Part shown: positions 34,313 through 41,650 of the stretch, one piece after another
How positions within the stretch are numbered: position 1 is the first letter of the stretch
How the letters are laid out: each line of letters starts with the position of its first letter
From: Candidatus Gottesmanbacteria bacterium RIFCSPHIGHO2_01_FULL_46_14
GTDB taxonomy: Bacteria > Patescibacteriota > Microgenomatia > UBA10105 > UBA927
Assembly (NCBI GenBank): GCA_001780895.1
Contig: MFJJ01000014.1
Coordinates: forward strand, 1 to 45,297
Direction: 5' to 3'
Length of the DNA stretch: 45,297 nt
Position numbers and translations under genes: made by a program
The notes under the pieces: model-generated
Told to the model about the DNA's origin: nothing
Seen by the model: only the letters and a program-made list of their open reading frames with translations
Database searches by the model: none

Positions 34313-37300
34313 ACAGATGTCCTCCGGGCAATCGTGTACGCAAATACAGATTGTTTAGCGTTTGCAAGCTCGTCCATAACAACGTGATGCAATCGGTCAG
34401 CACTTTTTTCCCAACTAAAATTTTGTGCCCATTCAGTGGCATTTTTCGACCAAGCCCGACGGTCACCGGTACTCGTTATCATCCGCTCCATGGCTCCGAC
34501 AAATGAAAGGACATTTCGGGGCTGAACTAACAGTCCTGTCTTTTCATCGACGACCGAGTCCCGTAGCCCATAGACATTAGATGCGATGACGGGCGTACCG
34601 CAGGCATTCGCCTCAATAACCGTCAGTCCCCAGCCTTCAAATGAAGACGGCTGGATTGCCGCCCAATGCCGACTATAAAGCCGTACTTTTTCTTCCTCAT
34701 CTACTTTGCCCATAAATGAAACCGATGTTGTCAAATCAAACTCTTTTATTAATGCACGAAGTGCATCTATACTTTCTCCTTCTCCTGCAATGGTCATTCG
34801 TGCGGTCTGGTGAAACTTTCGTACTGTCGCAAAGGCACGTATCGCCACGTCGATATTTTTATATTGTTTGAGCCTTCCTAAATATAAAAATGAGGGAAAT
34901 GTGGTTTTTTTCGACTTGGTATTATAAAGAGACAAGTCAACTCCAGGGCTTACAATATCTATTCGTGCATCTTTCCCATACTGTAGATGAGCAAGTATTT
35001 CAGCCTTTGACGATTCGGAAACAGTAACGATTCTGGATCCTCTATAAACCAGAGGTGCAATTCTGGATTCTATAAACGCTGCGATAGAAGAGAATGGAAA
35101 TTTAAGATGCTCCCGAAATACCTGCTGGTGCACGTGATAAATAACCGTGATCGTGGGAATCCGGGCATAGAGCGGAGCAAAAAACGGAATTCCGTTTTGG
35201 CTATCGATAATAACGTCAAACTTACCCCTGAATCTAAAAACATAGTAAAGCATTGCCCACAGATAGACCGTATAAAATCCACCGCGACGCACAACCCGAA
35301 CTCCATCGATAACCTGGTTTCTGCTGTGTTTGCCATCATTGCCACAAAAGATGGTCACCTGGTTACCTGAAGCAACCCATCGCTTGGCAAGCTCGTGAAC
35401 GTAGACTTCCGCTCCTCCTGCCCATGTATGCCTCGTATCGCGCCAATTGAGAACCAAAATCCGAAGCGCAGCTCCTGCGGTGCGTTGTTTGGGAAATTCG
35501 GAGAACAACCCTAAAAAGTCACCGATGTTTCGAATAAAAACTCGTATCGGCTCGAGGAATACATGAGTAAAAGCTACCGCGTTTACAAATGCGAGAGAGG
35601 AAACAAGAAGAACATGCACAATTGCATCAAGTGATCCGTGACTCAACGTAATTCCCACTATTGCACCCGCACTTGCCACAAAACTCATCGCAGAAAATAC
35701 ATAGTTATGCCGAATCTGATGATACGTCACGATTGTTGATGCAACAGTAAAGAACGCATAAGCTATCGCGTACTCAGGGAGAAGATGGACAATGGAATTT
35801 GCACGCTCACCAAACAGCAGTGGCGCGGTAATATACCCATATACCCCAAAGGCTAAAACACCAATTCCTGAAGCGATCATAGTTAGTCCTAAAAGAATCC
35901 GGAACTGTCGCTTCCCTTTTCCTCCTTCTCCAACCCTTCTGCTCACCAAGGGAACGATAAACTGCGAAAATAGCGAACCAAAAAAGAAAATCATTTTCCC
36001 CGATAGGGACAACAGTGCATATTGTCCCGCCTCTATCGGCGTTACGAAGAGTCGGACCATGAGAAAATCAAGCCCCAAAAACGCAGCAGATGAAGAACGG
36101 ATCAGTATCGTCGAGGCAAAAAACCGCCTCGGAAATCCACCATCTTTCGGATCCACAACCCGCTTTTGATCTTGGCTGGAAAATCTTACCGATAACCATC
36201 GCACCACGGCAAAAGAACAAACAATTGATAAGGGAATAGCAGCATACACAAGAAGCGATATCCCAGTCTCGACACCCAAAATAGCAAACACGAGCTTTGA
36301 AATTGCTTCGGTAATAAGCACAACAGACACTAACGTAAACTGCTGGGAACCGCTCAAATATCCTCCGTCGACGGAAGCAAGCAAACCAACCATAACAACA
36401 GGCGTAAAAAGCACGATTGGTGCAAGCGAATTGAGATGAAGCACTGTTGAGATTACCGGAATCCCGCCAATCCAAATTCCTGTAGCAAACAGCGAAACAA
36501 CGAGAGCTTTATGGCGTACGGTTTTCCAAAATTCAGTAGCCGGACCATCATATCTGCCCATCAGATATGCACTTTTGTGAGTAACCGTCATTGAAACTGC
36601 ACTAAATGCTATCTGGGCGGCATAGAGAAGACTTCCGATAAGACCGATAACACCAAAATCCTCGAGGCTCAATTTTCTTCCCAGGTAGGCATTATAGACA
36701 AAATTAAGCAGATTTCCCAATACTGAAGCCGCGATCAAAAGGACCGCTGGTGACAAAACGGGAGCAAAATTCCAACGCCTGGCTGCTTTTGCAGATTTAG
36801 GAGCAACGGCAAAAATTTTCTTCTTTGCTTTGTCCAAGTGGAATCCGTGGTTTGTCTTTTCCCAGTAATGGGGCTTAACGATAAGCTGTACCATGGCAAT
36901 CGTTGCAGCGACAGATACCATCAACCAGTAAAACGGCACGAGAAAAACATACTTAATGACGCTCCAGTGTCCTGCCCGGGCAGCACCAATCATGTAGTAA
37001 TAGATAAACAGGAAGTTTCCGAACACCAGAGACGTGACGGCCATATAGAAAATGACCGTCGGATAGAGCGATTCGATCGTCGGACCGACAAACGCGTAGA
37101 GAGTAAAATACGAAATTGTGGCAAGCCACAAAAAAGGATTGATGAACATAAACGCGATCTTGCCCCCAATGGTCAATTGAAAATACAAAGCATGAATGCC
37201 GTGACGCGAAACAAAACGGAGAGGATAGCGCATATGGACTAGATACGTCTGGAGATACCCTTTGATCCATCGGGATCGTTGCCTCATCCAATTTCCGAAT

Positions 37301-38979
37301 TTGCTGGTTGCTTCCTCGAGGGTAATTGAGTCCATGACGGCAGTTTTGTATCCCGCGCTAAAGAGCCGTGAGCCCAAATCACAATCCTCCGTCACGTTAA
37401 ATGCATCCCATCCATGGAGATGACGGAGAATTTCGGTTCGGAAATGGTTGCTCGTCCCGCCAAGCGGGATACTGGTTTGGATAGACTGAAGTCCGGTAAG
37501 GACGACGTCAAACCAGAGTGAATATTCTGCAGTAAATAGCCTCGTGAGCAAGTTGTTGTGTGGATTGTAAAAATTGAGCTTTGCCTGAAGACAGACCGTC
37601 TTGGCAGGCACTCTACCGAATGCCAGAATTGCTTTTTTGAGTTGTTTGGGATCAGGTATATCTTCTGCATCGTAGACAACAACATAATCCCCTTTTGCAT
37701 ATGCCAACCCGTAATTACAAGCCTTTGGCTTGGTTTTGGGCGCTCCCTCAGGGACCACCAGAATCCGTACATAGTCAGGCAATGTCAGGTTAGAAACTTC
37801 ATCGATGGTCTCCTTGTCATCCTCCTCTAAAAGTAACATCACGTCGAGACGATTTTTAGGATAGTCAAGACTTTCGATCGCTTTTAAAAATTGAGGAACA
37901 ACATGGGCTTCGCGGTACAACGGACACAATATCGAGTACAATGGAAGAGACCTCTCATCGATATGTGATAATTCTGCCTCCGTTATACTGATATCCGGTG
38001 ACCGGTGGAGACTTCTGAGAACCAAAAAGAGAGTAAATAGCACGTCAACAAAATAGATTGTTGAAAGTATGCCAACGATGCCAATAGCTGTTGGTAGCGG
38101 GTGCAAAATAAGCCCTGCAACAACGAGAGTAATGGTCATCGCTATTGCGACTTGCTGCCAAAACAGAAATGTCTTGATTGCAGAAATTTGGTGCGGGAGT
38201 GTGGAATGGGTGATAAAGCGAGTGCGTTTGTGCGCAATGCCTGCGCCAATCATCGACCCCTCACTCTTGGGCGGAAGCGTGTAGATAGGTTTGACATTGA
38301 GCCAGGTGATGAGTGCACCACTTGCTATTTCCCAGGCAGTTTTGGTGAGATTGATCTTGGAAGCACCTTCTTGCCGCAACTCAAAGCTGATGTCAACTGA
38401 TCCGATACTATACCCTACCTCTCGGGCAGTGGACAGAAGCGGCAAATCAAACGCCCAGGGTCTAATAGAGTTCTCGTCAATGTGACCCAAGATGTCTTTG
38501 CGGAAGAGCTTTAATCCTGACTGGATATCTGTTGAAATACCAAACAATAGTTTTCCAAAAACAAACGCATTCGTGCGCGAAAGCACCCGCCTTAGACAGG
38601 ATCCCTTGTATTGTCTCCGGTTGGCAACGACTATGCCATGCTTTTGGGCTTTCTCGACCATAGCTGGAATTGCTTCCGGGGGATATTGCAAGTCTGCATC
38701 GATCATGACGATCCATTCACTTTTGGCTAATTTGGCCCCTTCGATAATGCTGTATGCTTTTCCTGCTTTACCACGCTTCGTATGAATCAGGATCGGGTAG
38801 TCCTTCGACAATCTCTCCATAACGGCGACTGACCCGTCGGTCGAATGATCATCAACAAAAATAATTTCATAGGAAATTTTTGCAGAAGCAAGGGATGCAT
38901 TGATCCGCTCGACCAGAGGAGTTAGTGTCAACTCTTCATTTCTGCCAGGAATGACGATCGATAAATTTTCTGGTTTCAT
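34309..38979 (-). CDS. Giant fusion: GT2 + processive GT2 + MOP flippase + GT4
   Basis: A 1556-residue single open frame with four recognisable parts. (1) Residues 1-235: DPM1-like GT2 with IPGRNEE, VDDHSTDGS and DAD at 94-96. (2) About 270-715: membrane-bound processive GT2 of the cellulose-synthase kind, two N-terminal helices, DAED at 437-440, TEDCD at 530-534 and QRSRW at 567-571, then four helices. (3) About 740-1155: a Wzx-like flippase domain with about 12 helices. (4) About 1170-1540: GT4 with VLNWRDTRHTWAGGAEVYVHEL, SPGVDL, GEGE and the EX7E pair E1448/E1456. It would synthesise, move and extend a surface polysaccharide in one polypeptide. Its start overlaps the stop of a small DNA-binding gene. 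Confidence 0.92.
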   Translation of the reverse strand: MKPENLSIVIPGRNEELTLTPLVERINASLASAKISYEIIFVDDHSTDGSVAVMERLSKDYPILIHTKRGKAGKAYSIIEGAKLAKSEWIVMIDADLQYPPEAIPAMVEKAQKHGIVVANRRQYKGSCLRRVLSRTNAFVFGKLLFGISTDIQSGLKLFRKDILGHIDENSIRPWAFDLPLLSTAREVGYSIGSVDISFELRQEGASKINLTKTAWEIASGALITWLNVKPIYTLPPKSEGSMIGAGIAHKRTRFITHSTLPHQISAIKTFLFWQQVAIAMTITLVVAGLILHPLPTAIGIVGILSTIYFVDVLFTLFLVLRSLHRSPDISITEAELSHIDERSLPLYSILCPLYREAHVVPQFLKAIESLDYPKNRLDVMLLLEEDDKETIDEVSNLTLPDYVRILVVPEGAPKTKPKACNYGLAYAKGDYVVVYDAEDIPDPKQLKKAILAFGRVPAKTVCLQAKLNFYNPHNNLLTRLFTAEYSLWFDVVLTGLQSIQTSIPLGGTSNHFRTEILRHLHGWDAFNVTEDCDLGSRLFSAGYKTAVMDSITLEEATSKFGNWMRQRSRWIKGYLQTYLVHMRYPLRFVSRHGIHALYFQLTIGGKIAFMFINPFLWLATISYFTLYAFVGPTIESLYPTVIFYMAVTSLVFGNFLFIYYYMIGAARAGHWSVIKYVFLVPFYWLMVSVAATIAMVQLIVKPHYWEKTNHGFHLDKAKKKIFAVAPKSAKAARRWNFAPVLSPAVLLIAASVLGNLLNFVYNAYLGRKLSLEDFGVIGLIGSLLYAAQIAFSAVSMTVTHKSAYLMGRYDGPATEFWKTVRHKALVVSLFATGIWIGGIPVISTVLHLNSLAPIVLFTPVVMVGLLASVDGGYLSGSQQFTLVSVVLITEAISKLVFAILGVETGISLLVYAAIPLSIVCSFAVVRWLSVRFSSQDQKRVVDPKDGGFPRRFFASTILIRSSSAAFLGLDFLMVRLFVTPIEAGQYALLSLSGKMIFFFGSLFSQFIVPLVSRRVGEGGKGKRQFRILLGLTMIASGIGVLAFGVYGYITAPLLFGERANSIVHLLPEYAIAYAFFTVASTIVTYHQIRHNYVFSAMSFVASAGAIVGITLSHGSLDAIVHVLLVSSLAFVNAVAFTHVFLEPIRVFIRNIGDFLGLFSEFPKQRTAGAALRILVLNWRDTRHTWAGGAEVYVHELAKRWVASGNQVTIFCGNDGKHSRNQVIDGVRVVRRGGFYTVYLWAMLYYVFRFRGKFDVIIDSQNGIPFFAPLYARIPTITVIYHVHQQVFREHLKFPFSSIAAFIESRIAPLVYRGSRIVTVSESSKAEILAHLQYGKDARIDIVSPGVDLSLYNTKSKKTTFPSFLYLGRLKQYKNIDVAIRAFATVRKFHQTARMTIAGEGESIDALRALIKEFDLTTSVSFMGKVDEEEKVRLYSRHWAAIQPSSFEGWGLTVIEANACGTPVIASNVYGLRDSVVDEKTGLLVQPRNVLSFVGAMERMITSTGDRRAWSKNATEWAQNFSWEKSADRLHHVVMDELANAKQSVFAYTIARRTSV

Positions 38980-39155
38980 GGCTTGAACTTCTGATTTTTC
39001 AAAAACGAATAGAAATCATTTTTTGCTATCCGATAGTATCTCCCAAAACGCACCGCAGAGAGTCTCCCGGAACGGATATATTCGTAGATCGTTAATGTGT
39101 TTAGCCTGAGTATCTTGGCTATTTCACTAACAGTGAGAAAAGGTGCGTCAAACAT
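38976..39155 (-). CDS. Excisionase-family (HTH_17) DNA-binding protein
   Basis: A 59-residue protein. It reads MFDAPFLTVSEIAKILRLN, then a turn and TLTIYEYIRSGRLSAVRFGR, the winged helix-turn-helix of the MerR/excisionase (HTH_17) group, ending YYRIAKNDFYSFLKN. The pattern TVSEIAKILRLNTLTIYEYI with SGRLSAVRFGRYYRI is canonical. No recombinase, integrase or att-like duplication is nearby, so a transcriptional role is more likely than excision. Its stop overlaps the ATG of the giant glycosyltransferase (ATGA). It is the first gene after a strong promoter with an inverted repeat at the start site, so it may control its own operon. Confidence 0.9.
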   Translation of the reverse strand: MFDAPFLTVSEIAKILRLNTLTIYEYIRSGRLSAVRFGRYYRIAKNDFYSFLKNQKFKP

Positions 39156-39192
39156 TTGGTAGATACGTCCGAACGAGGCAGGAGGCAGGTAT

Positions 39193-39212
39193 TAACTTAT
39201 ATTGTTAAGTTA
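39193..39212. promoter_or_regulatory. Inverted repeat at the predicted start site of block B
   Basis: Seven-base arms TAACTTA and TAAGTTA flank six bases. The repeat lies about 4 to 23 bases downstream of the predicted transcription start, a position expected for an operator or a 5' leader hairpin. The encoded excisionase-like protein is a candidate ligand. Confidence 0.5.
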
Positions 39213-39222
39213 TAGGTCAAAC

Positions 39223-39251
39223 ACAATACCATGGGGATGTTTATCTGTCAA
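39223..39251 (-). promoter_or_regulatory. Promoter of the HTH-giant glycosyltransferase operon
   Basis: On the minus strand a perfect -35 box TTGACA (39246-39251), a 17-base spacer and TATTGT (39223-39228, four of six for -10) lie in the 103-base gap between tsaB and the HTH gene. This is the longest gap in the window apart from shorter ones in block C. It predicts a transcription start near 39216 and a leader of about 60 bases with no good ribosome-binding site. Confidence 0.65.
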
Positions 39252-39258
39252 TAAGTAT

Positions 39259-39588
39259 CTATTGAACAGGATAGTGGTGTTGGGTGACGTACGTTCCAAT
39301 CGGCTCGTCGTTAACCGGGACTTTGAGAAGCCATGAGAATGTATTTGCAATAGAGGCCCCTACCCGAAGTCCAGTATAGGATCCGGGTCCGGTAGCGACC
39401 CGAATGTCGGTAATATCGCCCATTTTGAGGCTATTTTTGGCTAAAAGTGATTCAATACCGGATAGTACCGCCGTCCCACTCCTTAACGGCGTCTCAACCG
39501 TAAGCTTCTCAATCCTACCCTCGACATCAAGGGTGATAACCGACTTCATCCGATCCGAGGTATCAATGGAGAGAATTACTGATTTCAT
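39259..39588 (-). CDS. tsaB: Truncated TsaB (t6A synthesis, N-terminal domain only)
   Basis: A 109-residue protein matching only the first domain of TsaB (normally about 220-230 residues). It has ILSIDTSD (residues 5-12) and the strongly conserved GPGSYTGLRVG motif. The frame ends soon after TFSWLLKVPV, with no second ASKHA-fold domain in this or the neighbouring frames. TsaB normally scaffolds TsaD and TsaE in threonylcarbamoyl transfer to A37 of ANN-decoding tRNAs. tsaC and tsaE lie immediately upstream, which supports the identification. The short form may be functional, since the N-terminal domain holds the TsaD dimer surface (known for the family). Confidence 0.88.
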   Translation of the reverse strand: MKSVILSIDTSDRMKSVITLDVEGRIEKLTVETPLRSGTAVLSGIESLLAKNSLKMGDITDIRVATGPGSYTGLRVGASIANTFSWLLKVPVNDEPIGTYVTQHHYPVQ

Positions 39589-40157
39589 AGGTCTACCGCG
39601 CCCTGACGGATGATGCGATAGGGGTGGACGGAACAATCAACGACAGTTGAGGGTTGTTTTAGCGTACAGTCCCCTGGTACAACAAAATCAACCAGTTGCA
39701 GCAACTCCGGATCGAGATCGCTAAAACGATATGGCGTTTTTCCCCCATGAAAATTTGCTGATGGCCCGAGGATCGGCACCCCGACCCCTTCTATTACATA
39801 GAGAGCGTCTGGATGGTTAGGCATGCGAAGGCCGATCGTGTCGCCGTTACCCCGGATAGGGGAGTAGACGAGTTCTTTATTACATGGCACCACAATCGTC
39901 AACGCGCCAGGCCAATATGTATCCATTAAACGTCGCACAATTTTAGACGGGGAAAGAAAGTGGGCGAGTGCCATTTCTTTGGAAGACACCAATACCGGCG
40001 TTGCTTGTGTACGAGGACGCCTGCGAATTTCAAATAATCGATCTACTGCTTGGCAGTCATCGATCCGGCACCCTATACCGAAGGCAGTATCGGTTGGGTA
40101 AATAACAATCCCACCATTACTGAGGACTTCAATTGCCTTTTTGATATCTGATTTCAT
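39585..40157 (-). CDS. tsaC: Threonylcarbamoyl-AMP synthase (Sua5/YrdC)
   Basis: A 190-residue enzyme making threonylcarbamoyl-AMP from Thr, bicarbonate and ATP. Visible signatures are IYPTDTAFGIGC, the RRRPRTQATPVLVSS nucleotide loop, YWPGALTIVVPC, GLRMPNHP, PILGPSANFHGG and QPSTVVDCS. There is no C-terminal Sua5 domain, so it is the short YrdC form. Start: ATG at 40157, with GGAAA just upstream; another ATG nine bases earlier is equally possible. It overlaps the tsaE end by 29 bases and the tsaB start by four. Confidence 0.93.
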   Translation of the reverse strand: MKSDIKKAIEVLSNGGIVIYPTDTAFGIGCRIDDCQAVDRLFEIRRRPRTQATPVLVSSKEMALAHFLSPSKIVRRLMDTYWPGALTIVVPCNKELVYSPIRGNGDTIGLRMPNHPDALYVIEGVGVPILGPSANFHGGKTPYRFSDLDPELLQLVDFVVPGDCTLKQPSTVVDCSVHPYRIIRQGAVDL

Positions 40158-40566
40158 GATTTCCATTTGGTAAAACCGAAAATGTGATATCAACTCTATC
40201 CTTGGGAAGCCAATTTCCCAGTTTTTCCGCCCACTCAATAACGACGATAGAATCCGGATCCGACAACATATCCGAGACACCTAACTCCGCGAGATCTTTC
40301 TCTTCTACCCGATAGAGATCCAGATGATAGAGAAATCCGGCAGAATCAGGAATATTGTAACGTCGCACAATGATAAATGTGGGAGAGAGCAGGCGAGAGG
40401 TAATTCCCAGACCTTTGGCAAATCCCTGCACAAACGTCGTTTTACCAGTGCCTAACTCACCATAAAAACAAAGAACGCGAGGGGATTTTAAATTATTTCC
40501 AATCTCCTCCCCCACTCCCGCAGTTTCTTGGGCGCTTTTGGTAATAATTTTATGAGAAAAATCCAT
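40129..40566 (-). CDS. tsaE: tRNA threonylcarbamoyladenosine biosynthesis ATPase
   Basis: A 145-residue ATPase with Walker A GELGTGKTTF (about residues 36-45), LSPTFIIVRRY, HLDLYRVEEKDLAELG and IVVIEWAEKL, all classic for TsaE. It drives the turnover of the TsaB-TsaD complex. Its start codon lies 79 bases inside the VanZ-like gene that precedes it, an unusually long overlap for this window; the frame has no other ATG that would keep the N-terminal strand intact. Confidence 0.94.
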   Translation of the reverse strand: MDFSHKIITKSAQETAGVGEEIGNNLKSPRVLCFYGELGTGKTTFVQGFAKGLGITSRLLSPTFIIVRRYNIPDSAGFLYHLDLYRVEEKDLAELGVSDMLSDPDSIVVIEWAEKLGNWLPKDRVDITFSVLPNGNHEIRYQKGN

Positions 40567-40871
40567 GAAAGGGTGGCTCCAATGCCATCAATTATAACAT
40601 CGCGCACTCTTCCTTCCCTTGTAGATACAAATGTCTGGTGAAATTCGTCGGTCGATGCGTAGGCGATGGTCAAAAAAAATGCAATCCATTTGTTCTTTAT
40701 TGCCCGGCAATAGAGGATAAAAAGAACGCCATATTCTATAACATGAAGCGTTTTGAAGAATAGAAAATTTATAATAAATCGCTCATCCACGCTAACCGAC
40801 TCGCGGCTGGAAAAAGCGAAGATAATCGCCATCCATATGATTGCAGGGAACCACAAACGAATGTATTTCAT
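40488..40871 (-). CDS. VanZ-like membrane protein
   Basis: A 127-residue protein with the VanZ-family pattern: WFPAIIWMAIIFAFSSRES in the first helix, KTLHVIEYGVLFILYCRA, then AYASTDEFHQTFVSTREGRVRDVIIDGIGATLSW, in which the DEXHQ and R-x-R-D-x-x-x-D motifs are characteristic. Four helices are expected. Members occur in teicoplanin resistance, but most have no shown function. The ATG at 40871 overlaps the upstream surface-protein stop by four bases, and the C-terminus runs 79 bases into tsaE. Confidence 0.88.
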   Translation of the reverse strand: MKYIRLWFPAIIWMAIIFAFSSRESVSVDERFIINFLFFKTLHVIEYGVLFILYCRAIKNKWIAFFLTIAYASTDEFHQTFVSTREGRVRDVIIDGIGATLSWIFLIKLLPKAPKKLREWGRRLEII

Positions 40872-41650
40872 TGAAGCTTTCTTTTTTTCCAAACAAGCAC
40901 AATTGCTATGATAGCAAGCCCGATTGCTACAAGTAAGAGGGCAATGATAAGAGGCAGCACCGGTTTAATTCCCCCTGATGGTGTTGCTGCCGTCTCGGTA
41001 CCCAGTACGATTCCGGAAGGGCTTACCTCAATGGTTGGTGTTAATGAAATCTTCGGTGTTGGTGTTTTAGTAGGTGTTGATTTTTTTGTAGGTGAATGAA
41101 TGATAGTCGGGGTAAGAGTATTGGTTGCTTGTGGTGCCGGGGTCGGAGTTTTTGTAGGGGCCTGCGTAGCAGTTGGGCCGGAAATTGCCAGAGACACTTC
41201 GTTGGACCACGTTGCACTACCGCCGCCGGTATACCTGCCGACCTTAAATACATAATTGCCTGGACCAGAATATGCAGAGTCTGCCGGGTCCGGTTTCACT
41301 TTTAGTTTTCCGCTCCAACTACCCTCAAATAAATCATTCTCCCCTACTTTGAAATACTGCGTCTTATCATTTGACGTTCCGATCCACTGGCCTTGGTTGT
41401 TTTGCGTGAAACCAAAATAGTTTGTTCCGCTCGGATAAAATACTCCTCGCAAATATGAATCGCTACAACCGTCACACGAAAGAAATACATCCGCGTCTAC
41501 TTCCTGAGACTGATCGAGCGAGGATGGGACATTGCTCACAGAAATAGTGACGGCGTGGACGGGGCGTACGAACGCTACGAGCGAAATCAAGGCTAAGCCT
41601 TGAAATATTCTACTGAACGTGGAGGTAGAATGAGAGCGTACTATCGCCAT
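40868..41650 (-). CDS. Exported stalked surface protein with C-terminal membrane anchor
   Basis: A 260-residue protein of unknown function. A signal peptide (residues 1-33, cleavage likely after VHA) precedes a beta-rich domain (about 34-160) with two cysteines in FLSCDGCSD. A long Thr/Pro stalk follows (about 163-225, TKTPTPAPQ and TPTKTPTPK repeats), then a membrane helix (about 231-253) and the basic end KKRKLQ. The design matches a protein displayed at the cell surface. No sortase motif is seen before the helix, so it is membrane-anchored rather than sorted. The ATG at 41650 overlaps the peptidase end by 41 bases. Confidence 0.72.
   Translation of the reverse strand: MAIVRSHSTSTFSRIFQGLALISLVAFVRPVHAVTISVSNVPSSLDQSQEVDADVFLSCDGCSDSYLRGVFYPSGTNYFGFTQNNQGQWIGTSNDKTQYFKVGENDLFEGSWSGKLKVKPDPADSAYSGPGNYVFKVGRYTGGGSATWSNEVSLAISGPTATQAPTKTPTPAPQATNTLTPTIIHSPTKKSTPTKTPTPKISLTPTIEVSPSGIVLGTETAATPSGGIKPVLPLIIALLLVAIGLAIIAIVLVWKKRKLQ
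41587..41603. repeat. 17-base palindrome in a signal-peptide coding region
   Basis: TCAAGGCT and AGCCTTGA flank a single A, a perfect palindrome lying in the signal-peptide codons of the stalked surface protein, right after the stop of the M23 peptidase gene. Its core plus flank (41589-41607) matches the rmlB-rmlD element at 16434-16452 in 17 of 19 bases. Confidence 0.45.

Noticed and set aside
37720..37745. AAGCCTTTGGCTT near-palindrome in the giant gene
   Set aside because: It encodes conserved KACNYG-region residues of the processive GT2 domain and lacks the flanks of the AAGGCT element.
38976..39155. Excisionase-like gene as a sign of an integrated element
   Set aside because: No integrase, no direct-repeat attachment sites and no tRNA gene are nearby; flanking genes are ordinary for this region.
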